From NCBI GenBank assembly GCA_031291075.1, contig JARLJS010000020.1:1-40124 (forward strand): DNA of 40,124 bases, written 5' to 3'. The notes under the pieces were generated by a model. It did not search any database. It was not told the origin of the DNA and was given only the letters and a program-made list of their open reading frames with translations. Both the position numbers and the translations under genes were made by a program. This document shows, in pieces, positions 1-6,926 of the stretch (position 1 is its first letter; every line of letters begins with the position of its first letter). Source of the DNA: Nevskia sp. GTDB taxonomy: Bacteria; Pseudomonadota; Gammaproteobacteria; Nevskiales; Nevskiaceae.

Positions 1-92
1 AATAAAAACAAAAAAAAATCACAACCCCGGGGGGGGGGGGGGGGGCCCGAAAACCACACCCCCCCACACTACACACGGGCCAGGGCCTGCGC
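1..92. other. Low-complexity contig edge, probably artefact
   Basis: The first ~80 bases are an A-rich run, then an uninterrupted G run of about 17 bases, then C/A-only stretches, unlike anything else in the window. In relatives the sequence upstream of hemY codes for hemX/hemD. No coding or regulatory signal is visible here. I infer a low-quality sequence end; the real upstream operon genes are missing from the window. Confidence 0.6.
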
Positions 93-1286
93 ATGATCTA
101 TGTGATCCTCGTCCTCCTGGCCCTCGCCGCCGGCGTTGCGGCCATGCTGCTGCTGCAGCCGGACTCGGGCTATGTGCTGGTCAACTACGGCCCATGGGTG
201 GTGGAGACCTCGCTGGCGGTGCTGGTGCTCGGCGTGGTGGTCTGGTTCCTCGCGGTGTACCTCGCCTTGTGGCTGCTGCGCGGCGTCATCCGCCTGCCCG
301 GCAACCTGCGCCAGGCGATGGACCGGCGCCGCCAGGACCGCGCGCGCGAGTCGTTCGAAGCCGGCCTGCTGAACCTGTTCGAAGGTAACTGGAAGCGCGC
401 CGAGGTGGAGCTGCTGCGCCGTGCCGGCGACCATCACGCCACCCATCTCAACTATCTCGCCGCGGCCCGCGCGGCACAGCGGCAGGGCGCCATCGACCGG
501 CGCGACAACTACCTGCGGCTGGCAGCTGTGAACCAGCCCGAGCACGAATTCGCCACGCTGCTGTCCGCCGGCGACCTGCAGCGCAAGCGCGGCGAGCACG
601 CCGCCACCCGCGACACCGCGTTGCGCCTGCGCCAGCGCGACCCCAACCACCCGTTCGCGATCGAACTGCTGGCGGAGAGTTACGCCGCGCTGGGCGAGTG
701 GGAGCCGCTGCGCCAGCTGCTGGCGGAGCCGGTAGCCCGCACCGCTCTCGATCCGCCGCGCTACGAGGCGCTGAGCGTGCGCTGCCTGCGCGAACTGATG
801 CAGACGGCGGTGGCCGAAGCGCGGCTCGACCGGCTCAAGGGCCTGTGGGACGGCGCCGCCCCCCTGCATGCCCAGCCCGAGTTGCGCCGCGCCTACGCGC
901 ACGGACTGGCACGGCTCAACGCCGATGCCGAGACGATGGCGCTGGTCGCGCAGACCCTGTCGAAGGAATGGGACGCGGACCTGGCGCTGCTCTACGGCGG
1001 CCTCAATGCCAACGACCCGATCGCCCAGCTCGCCACGGTGGAGCAGTGGCTGGTGGCTCACGGCGACAAGCCGGAACTGCTGCAGGTGGCGGGCCGCGTC
1101 TGCCTGCGCAACAAGCTGTGGGGCAAGGCGCGCAGCTATCTGGAAGCGAGCCTGCAGGCGGCGCCGACGCCGCAGGCTTACCTCGACCTGGCCCGCGTCT
1201 GTCAGGACACCCAGCGACCGGAGGAAGCGGTCAAGTTCTACCGCCAGGGACTGGAACTGGCTGCGGAAAAAGCTTGTGAGACGTGA
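93..1286 (+). CDS. hemY: HemY-type inner-membrane TPR protein of the heme operon
   Basis: A 397-residue protein of the gammaproteobacterial HemY family (not the protoporphyrinogen oxidase also called HemY in Bacillus). Two hydrophobic segments lie at about residues 2-20 and 40-62, followed by an arginine-rich loop (RQAMDRRRQDRARESF) and a long alpha-helical, TPR-like region with a clear repeat near the C-terminus (about 345-390). The length matches the family (about 390-400). The family is usually the last gene of hemCDXY and is thought to help organise late tetrapyrrole synthesis at the membrane; its exact role is unsettled. Upstream partners are off the window. The final codons and the TGA stop lie inside a GTGAGAC heptamer repeat, so the last four or five residues (ACET) are probably repeat-derived rather than ancestral. 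Confidence 0.9.
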   Translation: MIYVILVLLALAAGVAAMLLLQPDSGYVLVNYGPWVVETSLAVLVLGVVVWFLAVYLALWLLRGVIRLPGNLRQAMDRRRQDRARESFEAGLLNLFEGNWKRAEVELLRRAGDHHATHLNYLAAARAAQRQGAIDRRDNYLRLAAVNQPEHEFATLLSAGDLQRKRGEHAATRDTALRLRQRDPNHPFAIELLAESYAALGEWEPLRQLLAEPVARTALDPPRYEALSVRCLRELMQTAVAEARLDRLKGLWDGAAPLHAQPELRRAYAHGLARLNADAETMALVAQTLSKEWDADLALLYGGLNANDPIAQLATVEQWLVAHGDKPELLQVAGRVCLRNKLWGKARSYLEASLQAAPTPQAYLDLARVCQDTQRPEEAVKFYRQGLELAAEKACET

Positions 1287-1370
1287 GATGTGAGACGTGA
1301 GACGTGAGACGCAAGCGCAACACCGCGCGAGTTTGCCATTGTGGTTGCCTTTCACGTTTCACGTCTCACT
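1276..1370. repeat. Heptamer-repeat palindrome between hemY and mscL
   Basis: Left arm 1276-1310 is five near-identical heptamers of the type GTGAGAC. The right arm at about 1350-1370 (TTTCACGTTTCACGTCTCAC) is its near-perfect reverse complement over about 20 bp. Roughly 40 bp separate the arms. The left arm contains the hemY stop codon. It could fold as a large hairpin in a read-through hemY transcript; there is no U-tract to make it a canonical terminator. Confidence 0.75.
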
Positions 1371-1439
1371 TCTTCCACGCCGCTGTTACGCTATCGCCAC
1401 AATCACCTCGAACGCAGTCGACTCAAAGGAGAACAAACA

Positions 1440-1832
1440 ATGGGCATGCTCAAGGAATTCAGGGAATTCGCCACCCGCGGCAACGTCGTCGATCTCGCCG
1501 TCGGCGTGATCATCGGCGGCGCCTTCGGCAAGATCGTGTCGTCGCTGGTCGGCGACATGCTGATGCCGGTGCTGGGCCTGGTCACCGGGGGCATCAATTT
1601 CTCCGACATGGCGATCACGTTGAAGGAAGCCGCCAACGGCAAGCCGGCGGTGCTGCTGGCGTACGGCAAGTTCATCCAGGCTTCGATCGATTTCATCATC
1701 ATCGCGTTCGCCATCTTCCTGTTCGTCAAGGCCGCGAACCGTTTCAAGTCGAAGGCCGAGGCGGCACCCGCAGCACCGACCGCCACCGAATTGCTGCTGG
1801 CCGAGATTCGCGATCTGCTGAAGAAGACGTAA
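1440..1832 (+). CDS. mscL: Large-conductance mechanosensitive channel MscL
   Basis: A 130-residue MscL, the homopentameric inner-membrane channel that opens under membrane tension to release solutes on hypo-osmotic shock. The amphipathic N-terminal helix ([23 protein letters not shown]) runs into TM1 with the pore-lining [12 protein letters not shown] stretch at about residues 22-35. A periplasmic loop follows (residues 45-70), then TM2 ([20 protein letters not shown]) and a C-terminal helix ending [11 protein letters not shown], typical of the cytoplasmic bundle. The start at 1440 is fixed by an AAAGGAGA ribosome-binding site and by alignment; an in-frame extension upstream is repeat sequence. 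It stands alone between two different palindromic repeats, and its TAA stop lies in the left arm of the second. Confidence 0.97.
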   Translation: MGMLKEFREFATRGNVVDLAVGVIIGGAFGKIVSSLVGDMLMPVLGLVTGGINFSDMAITLKEAANGKPAVLLAYGKFIQASIDFIIIAFAIFLFVKAANRFKSKAEAAPAAPTATELLLAEIRDLLKKT

Positions 1833-1957
1833 GGCGGGAGGCGGAAGGCGCAAAAAGCGGATGAGGCGGTGAGGGCGGCGGTGTTCATCAAAGTTGCTGT
1901 CAAGGCCGGGAGCCTGGGCTTTTTACGCCTCCCGCCTTCCGCCTCCCGCCTCACGTC
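1826..1957. repeat. Heptamer-repeat palindrome between mscL and the Kdo hydroxylase
   Basis: Left arm 1826-1850 (core GGCGGGAGGCGGAAGGCG, period 7) and right arm 1933-1957 (CGCCTTCCGCCTCCCGCC) are reverse complements over 25 bp with one mismatch. The mscL stop codon lies in the left arm, and the ATG of the next gene starts at the base after the right arm. Same architecture as the palindrome at 1276-1370 with an unrelated heptamer. Confidence 0.8.
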
Positions 1958-2836
1958 ATGAGCCAGATCGAAACCCTCGACGTCGCCGACTGGTCGCCGC
2001 ACCCTGACGAACAGCAGTCGCGGGCTTACGCCGCGGCGCTGGAAGCGGGCAAGGTGCTGTACCTGCCGCGGCTGGGCTTCGGGCTGCAGCCGCAGGAGCG
2101 CCGCTTTCTCGATCCGCGCTGGTCGGACCGCAAGGCCAAGAACATCAGCTTCGATCCGGCCACGGCACACATCAAGGGCGCGCACGGCAACGCCTCCGAC
2201 CTGGAGGAGCTGCGGCGCCTGCTGGAACGCTTCCATCACAGCGCGGTGGGGCTGATCGAGCACCTGCTGCCGCGGTACACCGCCCGGTTGCGGCGCGCGC
2301 GCGCCAGCTTCCGCCCGATGCCGGTGGCGGGCCGCGCCGGCTCCTGGCGCAAGGACGACAGCCGCCTCCACGTCGACGCCTTTCCCTCGCGGCCCAACCA
2401 GGGCGAACGCATCCTGCGCGTGTTCGCCAACGTCAACCCGCGCGGTGAAGCGCGCGTATGGCGGGTCGGCGAACCGTTCACGGACATGGCGCGCAGGTTC
2501 CTGCCGGGCATGCCGCGGCCCTGGTTCGGCTCGGCGCCGGTGCTGCACGCCCTGCGCATCACCAAGACGCGGCGCAGCGAATACGACCACACCATGCTGC
2601 AGCTCCACGACCGCATGAAAGCCGACCTGCGCTACCAGGAGCAGGCGCCGCAGGAGCTGGTGCCGTTCCCGCCCGGTTGCGTCTGGATCTGCTTTTCCGA
2701 CCAGACCTCGCACGCCGCGATGAGCGGACAGTACCTGTTCGAGCAGACCCTGCATCTGCCGGTGGAGGGACTCTACGATCCGGCGAGCGCGCCGTTGCGG
2801 GTGCTGGAGTCGCTCACCGGCAGGACGCGGGTGTAG
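1958..2836 (+). CDS. kdoO: Kdo hydroxylase, Fe(II)/2-oxoglutarate oxygenase (KdoO family)
   Basis: A 292-residue protein resembling KdoO, the iron and 2-oxoglutarate dependent dioxygenase that hydroxylates Kdo of the LPS inner core to Ko at the cytoplasmic side of the inner membrane. The iron-binding HxD motif is seen as RLHVDAFPSRP (H138, D140), followed by the conserved NQGERILRVFANVNP block. The distal histidine is in SDQTSHAAMSGQYLFEQT (H252), and the C-terminus has the expected HLPV sequence. Length agrees with the family (about 290). The start immediately follows the right arm of a palindrome, with no strong ribosome-binding site between, so translation may be weak or coupled. It is followed two bases later by a small lipoprotein. 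No other LPS-core gene adjoins. The 2-OG oxygenase assignment is firm; the Kdo substrate comes from family resemblance. Confidence 0.85.
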   Translation: MSQIETLDVADWSPHPDEQQSRAYAAALEAGKVLYLPRLGFGLQPQERRFLDPRWSDRKAKNISFDPATAHIKGAHGNASDLEELRRLLERFHHSAVGLIEHLLPRYTARLRRARASFRPMPVAGRAGSWRKDDSRLHVDAFPSRPNQGERILRVFANVNPRGEARVWRVGEPFTDMARRFLPGMPRPWFGSAPVLHALRITKTRRSEYDHTMLQLHDRMKADLRYQEQAPQELVPFPPGCVWICFSDQTSHAAMSGQYLFEQTLHLPVEGLYDPASAPLRVLESLTGRTRV

Positions 2837-2838
2837 CT

Positions 2839-3330
2839 ATGCGCGGCCGCACGATCGGGCTGGCGCTGGTGTTGATGCTCACCGCTTGCGGCGGACCCGA
2901 TCCGGCGGCGAACCAGGCCGCCCAGGCGGCGAAATTGCTGGATACGGATCGCGCCTTTGCCGCCCGCTCGCTGGAACAAGGCACCGCCGCCGCGTTCTAC
3001 GCCAACATGGCGGACGACGCGCTCGAACTGCCCGCCAACGCCCCGCCGGTGCAGGGACACGGCCGCATCCGCGACCGCCTCGGCACACTCGGCGCGCACG
3101 TGCTGGACTGGACGCCGCGGCAGGCCGAGGTATCGCGCTCGCTGGATCTCGGCTGGACCTGGGGCGAGTGGCGGTTGTACGAATCCCTCTCCTCGCGCAA
3201 AGTGATCGCGCACGGCAAGTATCTCAACGTGTGGAAGCGCGGCGCTGACGGCGCCTGGAAGCTGGCGGTGGACATCGGCAACGAGGCGGGACCGTCGTCG
3301 CCGCCGCCCGATTCTTCGAGCGGCGGTTAA
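2839..3330 (+). CDS. Small lipoprotein with NTF2-like (DUF4440/SnoaL-type) fold
   Basis: A 163-residue protein starting two bases after the kdoO stop, so probably in the same transcript. The N-terminus MRGRTIGLALVLMLTACGG is a lipoprotein signal with lipobox LTAC (Cys17). The mature part (LLDTDRAFAARSLEQGTAAAFYANMADDALELP ... GEWRLY ... GKYLNVWKRGADGAWKLAVDIGN) has the pattern of the DUF4440/NTF2-like superfamily: an N-terminal helix, an 'A..Y...A.L.LP' segment, and a terminal YLNVWKR..DG.WK strand pair. These folds bind small ligands or act as assembly scaffolds; no catalytic role can be assigned. A Ser/Pro/Gly-rich tail ends the protein. The substrate or partner is unknown. Confidence 0.8.
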   Translation: MRGRTIGLALVLMLTACGGPDPAANQAAQAAKLLDTDRAFAARSLEQGTAAAFYANMADDALELPANAPPVQGHGRIRDRLGTLGAHVLDWTPRQAEVSRSLDLGWTWGEWRLYESLSSRKVIAHGKYLNVWKRGADGAWKLAVDIGNEAGPSSPPPDSSSGG

Positions 3331-3425
3331 TTGCTTTTCTTTACATTTGCTTGGCAGGTCTAGGGGATTTTACCCACTGCCGAAGGGGGCGGGTGGACGA
3401 TTACCGTACCGGCTGCAAAGGGAAT

Positions 3426-3446
3426 GCAACGCCGTGGGGGCGTTGC
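3426..3446. other. Perfect 8-bp hairpin upstream of a small gene
   Basis: GCAACGCC, loop GTGGG, GGCGTTGC, ending 18 bases before the ATG at 3465. It lies in the 134-bp gap between the NTF2-like gene and the small ORF. It could be a weak terminator without a U-tract or a 5'-UTR structure affecting translation of the downstream gene, which has no evident ribosome-binding site. Confidence 0.4.
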
Positions 3447-3464
3447 CCGTACTAGAGTGTACGC

Positions 3465-3752
3465 ATGACAATGACCACCGCCGCCCCTGCCAATACTGAC
3501 GCCGTCTACGAACTGGCACTGAGGGTGCGTTCAAAGCGCGACCTCGAGCGCTTTCTCGATCGGCTGGCCGAAGACTACGAAACCAACCGCGAAGTTTGGG
3601 AGAATCGTTCGATCCCGGATTTCCTGATCTCGCTGGCCGATTGCTCGCGACGTTCCGAGTACGTCGGCACGCCCGGTGCGGAATCCACCAGTTCCGGCGA
3701 CTACTGGCAGTACATGGCCTGTCTGATGCTGGGGGCAAGCGTCGTACGGTGA
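3465..3752 (+). CDS. Small conserved hypothetical protein, DUF7660-like
   Basis: A 95-residue soluble acidic protein. The core reads ELALRVRSKRDLERFLDRLAEDY, then NREVWENRSIPDFLISLADCSR, then a short variable loop, then SGDYWQYMACLMLGASVV. The order 'FL..L..D....P..WEN..I.DFL..L' followed by 'W......L..A..' is what I recall for the DUF7660 family, whose function is unknown; many members are found alone in genomes. No signal peptide or membrane segment. ATG codons at 3465 and 3471 are both possible starts; neither has a good ribosome-binding site. It is preceded by a hairpin (3426-3446) and is convergent with the GST at 3799. Confidence 0.7.
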   Translation: MTMTTAAPANTDAVYELALRVRSKRDLERFLDRLAEDYETNREVWENRSIPDFLISLADCSRRSEYVGTPGAESTSSGDYWQYMACLMLGASVVR

Positions 3753-3798
3753 AGCCGGCGTCATCGTTCGCCGGGGTTGGGGTTACAGCATTCGAGGC

Positions 3799-4410
3799 TC
3801 AGGGACCTTTACAAGGCATCGCCACGAATCCGGGTAGTTCCGCGAAGCGGGCAAGCCAGGCGCGCAGAGCCGGATAGTCGTCAAGACGGTAGCCGCCCTC
3901 GTGGGCGACATGGGTGTAGGCGTAGAGGGCGATGTCCGCCAGCGTGGGCGCCGCGCCCACCAGGTAGGGCGTCCGCCCCAGCTGCCTTTCCATCACGCCC
4001 AGCGCCGCATAGCCCTTCACCATGGTCTCGGCGATCTTCTCGCGCCATTCCTCGTGCTTCTTCAGGTACGCCACCCAGAAGCGCACGGTGGCCACGGCCG
4101 GCTCGTGCGTGTACTGCTCGAAGAACAGCCATTCGTATACCTTGGCCCGCTCGTAGGCGTCCGCAGGCAGCCAGGCCGTGCCTTCGCCCAGGTGCAGCAG
4201 CATGGCGTTGGACTCCGCCAGCCGCCGCCCGTCCGGGAGCTGCAGCAAAGGCACGCGGCCGTTCGGGTTCATGGCCAGGAACTCCGGCGTGCGGCTGGCG
4301 CCGGCGAGGATGTCCACCTCCACCCAACGGAACGGCAGCCCGCGCTGGCGCAGCATGAAGGCCGGCTTCCAGCAGTTGCCGGAGATGGAGTTGCCGTAAA
4401 CGGTGTGCAT
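3799..4410 (-). CDS. Glutathione S-transferase family protein
   Basis: A 203-residue cytosolic GST. The N-terminal thioredoxin-like domain (1-80) begins MHTVYGNSISGNCWKPAFMLRQRGLPF and contains the cis-proline GSH-binding motif NPNGRVPLLQLPDG and the LAESNAMLLHL segment (the E-S pair binds the glutathione gamma-glutamyl group). The all-helical C-terminal domain (95-200) carries the usual folding signature APTLADIALYAYTHVAHEGG. Length is normal. The putative catalytic position is in SISGNC (Ser/Cys), as in bacterial beta/theta-like classes. It is a single gene transcribed leftward with a 440-bp non-coding region upstream. The substrate cannot be inferred. Confidence 0.92.
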   Translation of the reverse strand: MHTVYGNSISGNCWKPAFMLRQRGLPFRWVEVDILAGASRTPEFLAMNPNGRVPLLQLPDGRRLAESNAMLLHLGEGTAWLPADAYERAKVYEWLFFEQYTHEPAVATVRFWVAYLKKHEEWREKIAETMVKGYAALGVMERQLGRTPYLVGAAPTLADIALYAYTHVAHEGGYRLDDYPALRAWLARFAELPGFVAMPCKGP

Positions 4411-4852
4411 CCGAACATCCCCCTGCTGAGGGCGGATAGCTTAAGGCATGTCGCCGGGCGAACCTGAAATGTGAACGGGACTACAGTTTTGCAGCCGTCC
4501 GGCATATCTGACGGCCCGTTCATCTGCCCCCCGATGATTTTTCCACTGCCCCCGGTGTGAGATAGGCCTTACCCTTACGGCGAGGCTAGGACCGTGTGCC
4601 TGCAGGGATGTGGCGCGGCCCATGGTATCGTGGGAGACGGATATGGAGATGGGAACGTTCGTGGACTGCTCGCCGGTCGGTTCTTTAGCCGGTGCCGGAG
4701 TCACGGGCGTGCCTCATAATTCTGATAATTCAAAGACTCAGGCCCGGCGTAGGAACCGCCGGCCGGGAAGTCTCGACGTGCAGTGCAATGCGCCTGCCAG
4801 CCCGTTGCCGAACGGCCGGCCGCGCAGTGGCGAGCGGTAGGGAGTGGCAACG
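4411..4852. other. 442-bp divergent intergenic region
   Basis: This lies between the divergent GST and TadG-like genes. Short ORFs here have no recognisable product. An AT-rich patch at about 4714-4736 (CATAATTCTGATAATTC) is the only lower-GC stretch and could carry a rightward -10 element. GC-rich inverted segments follow at about 4741-4770. A GGGAG ribosome-binding site sits at 4840-4844 ahead of the ATG at 4853. I could not recognise a riboswitch or structured RNA family. Confidence 0.4.
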
Positions 4853-6829
4853 ATGAGCAATAAGAACTTTTCCCCCAGGCGTAGCGGTGGCCTGCGCGCG
4901 TCCGCCCGTCGTCAGCGGGGTGCGGCGGCCATCTACGCCGGCGTGATGCTGATCGCGATGATCGCCTCCGCGCTGCTCGCGATCAACGTCGGACAGCTCT
5001 ATTTCGCCCAGCAGGATCTGCAGAAGCAGGCCTCCCTGGCGGCGCTGGCCGGGGCGGAAATCGGCAGCGGCTGCCGCAACGGCGGCATTCCGGGCGGCTT
5101 GGGGGAAGTCTCCGCCAAGGTTGCGGAAAGCCTGAACAACAACGCCAGCAAATTCACCTCCGGCGCCGCCCTGCTCAGCAAGATCAACGGCGCCCAGGCC
5201 GTGGCTTTGGGTCAGCTGGTGCAGCCGGCGGGCGGCCTGAACACCTTCGTCGACTTGAGCACCGGCGTGTCCGGGCCGGTGTCGGCCGAAACGAATCCGA
5301 ACATCAACGCCGTGCGCGTCAACGTGTCGCGCCCGTTTCCGTCGCTCATCGGCAACCTGTTCGCACCGCCCGGCGGAACGCTCAAGGCGTCCGCCACGGC
5401 TTACCAGCCGGCGTGGGGCAATTTCTACGTAACCACAGGCCTGGCCGCCGTCACCACCAACAACTCGCCCTTGCTGGCGCCGGTGTTCGACGCGCTGCTG
5501 GGCTTGAAGAGCGGCTCCGGCATCAGCGCCGCTGTGCTGGCCGGCGGCGCACTGGCCAACGCGCAGATCACGTTGAGGGACCTGGAAATACAGGCCGGCG
5601 TGAACAACCTCAACGACCTCGTCAACCTCGGCACCAACCTGAGCGGAGCGGTGAAGATTCTCGGCGATGCTACCTCCGGCGCAGCGGGAGGCCTGATCAG
5701 CGGTCTCGCCGGCAAGGTTTACAACGGCGGCGGCGGTCCCACCCAGAAGTACTTCGGCCAAGTGCTGAATGATTTTGGCGGCACTTTCAACCCCACCGTG
5801 ACGGACCTGGCGTCTGCACAGACCTTTGTGAACGCGCAAAGCCTGTTGATAGCACTGGGCGAGGCTGCCTCCGTGGGCCAGACCTTACAGCTGAACATCA
5901 CCAGCCCTCTTGTTTTACCGAAACTCAACAGCGGCAACACCCATACCACCATGTTCCTTAAGGTGTTTGCGCCAGCCCAGTTTTCGCCGCTCGGACCACC
6001 GGGACCGATGAACACCGCGCACAGCGAGCAGCTCGAGTTCGATGTGCGCTTCGATTACACACAAACTTTTCCTAGCGGTCTTTTGAAAGGCAGCAGTTTT
6101 GACATCTACCTCGGCACCAACTTCAGCCTCGCATCCGGAACGGGAACTCTCACCTCGCTGAGTTGCCCTTCCGCCGCTAACCCCAAGCCCACGGCTTATG
6201 TCGATGCCACCACCCAGGTTGGCAAGCTGACCATGGGTTCATTCACTCCGAGCACAACATCCGATACTGCTCTCGGCTCCGGCAACCTCGTCAACCTGGT
6301 GCTTTCCATCCCCATCCTGGGCATCAATAACATGGAGCTCCTTGACGTGGCGCTGGCCAATAACGACGTGCAAGTCGATCTCGGAGATCCTGGCTCGCAC
6401 CTCACCGGGCCTTACAACACCTACCTGGCCGGCGTATCGGACACCACGGACCTTCATCCGCACAACTACACCTATATTCCCGACGCCCCGGACAACAAGG
6501 ACACGATCGCCAGCTCCGCGGTATTGAGCAGCGCGGTACGGTCGTTGTTCGGCAGTCTGGGCAACAAGGACAACCTGAAGATCACCTTGTTCAAAGCGGA
6601 TCTCAGCGCTATTGTGGATCCAGTTCTCTCGGCCATCGGGGCGGCGATCAACCCGCTGGTGACCTTGATGGACGGCATCATCGAGGCCCTGCTCCAGCTC
6701 CTGGGTGTCCAGTTCGGCGACACCACCGTGGTGATGAACAAGGCCTACATCGGCCAGCCGGTGATCGTCAGCACGGCGCTGCCGGTTGCAGCTCCCGCAG
6801 CGCCCAACGCGGTAGCCTCGGTGCCGTAA
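4853..6829 (+). CDS. TadG-like pilus-assembly protein (orphan)
   Basis: A 658-residue secreted or membrane-anchored protein. After a basic N-terminus (ARRQRG) comes the hallmark TadE/TadG-type hydrophobic segment, residues 24-45 (AAAIYAGVMLIAMIASALLA), then INVGQLYFAQQDLQKQASLAALAGA, the conserved start of TadG-like proteins. The remainder is Gly/Ala/Asn/Thr-rich beta-type sequence without a recognisable von Willebrand A domain. Cysteines are few (for example GSGC at about 75). TadG family members help Flp/Tad pilus assembly at the envelope, but no tadA, B, C, Z or rcpA is in view, so a pilus role is unproven here. The ATG at 4853 is chosen because GGGAG stands at the proper distance; a GTG nine bases upstream is the alternative. 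Confidence 0.8.
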   Translation: MSNKNFSPRRSGGLRASARRQRGAAAIYAGVMLIAMIASALLAINVGQLYFAQQDLQKQASLAALAGAEIGSGCRNGGIPGGLGEVSAKVAESLNNNASKFTSGAALLSKINGAQAVALGQLVQPAGGLNTFVDLSTGVSGPVSAETNPNINAVRVNVSRPFPSLIGNLFAPPGGTLKASATAYQPAWGNFYVTTGLAAVTTNNSPLLAPVFDALLGLKSGSGISAAVLAGGALANAQITLRDLEIQAGVNNLNDLVNLGTNLSGAVKILGDATSGAAGGLISGLAGKVYNGGGGPTQKYFGQVLNDFGGTFNPTVTDLASAQTFVNAQSLLIALGEAASVGQTLQLNITSPLVLPKLNSGNTHTTMFLKVFAPAQFSPLGPPGPMNTAHSEQLEFDVRFDYTQTFPSGLLKGSSFDIYLGTNFSLASGTGTLTSLSCPSAANPKPTAYVDATTQVGKLTMGSFTPSTTSDTALGSGNLVNLVLSIPILGINNMELLDVALANNDVQVDLGDPGSHLTGPYNTYLAGVSDTTDLHPHNYTYIPDAPDNKDTIASSAVLSSAVRSLFGSLGNKDNLKITLFKADLSAIVDPVLSAIGAAINPLVTLMDGIIEALLQLLGVQFGDTTVVMNKAYIGQPVIVSTALPVAAPAAPNAVASVP

Positions 6830-6891
6830 GCAGGCCCTTGGGTCCGGGAATCCCGCGGCGGACTTGACCCGCCCGGCGTTTTCGCCCGAAT

Positions 6892-6910
6892 CTTGCCGGA
6901 TAACGGCAAG
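6892..6910 (+). promoter_or_regulatory. Hairpin in the cstA leader
   Basis: CTTGCCG, loop GATAA, CGGCAAG: a perfect 7-bp stem ending just before the GGGAGGAG ribosome-binding site of cstA at 6927. Its position suggests a leader structure able to affect cstA translation, or 3'-end processing of the tadG-like transcript; there is no U-tract. Confidence 0.4.
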
Positions 6911-6926
6911 GATCCGGGAGGAGCGC

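Noticed and set aside
69-92. Natural promoter or upstream coding sequence for hemY at the left edge
   Set aside because: The sequence is homopolymeric and two-base low complexity; it cannot be trusted as genomic DNA.
4610-4840. A 76-codon rightward ORF upstream of the TadG-like gene
   Set aside because: No ribosome-binding site, no family, arginine-rich ending in the downstream leader; better read as non-coding.
4411-4852. A c-di-GMP or other riboswitch ahead of the TadG-like gene
   Set aside because: I could not find the conserved core of any riboswitch class that I know in this region.
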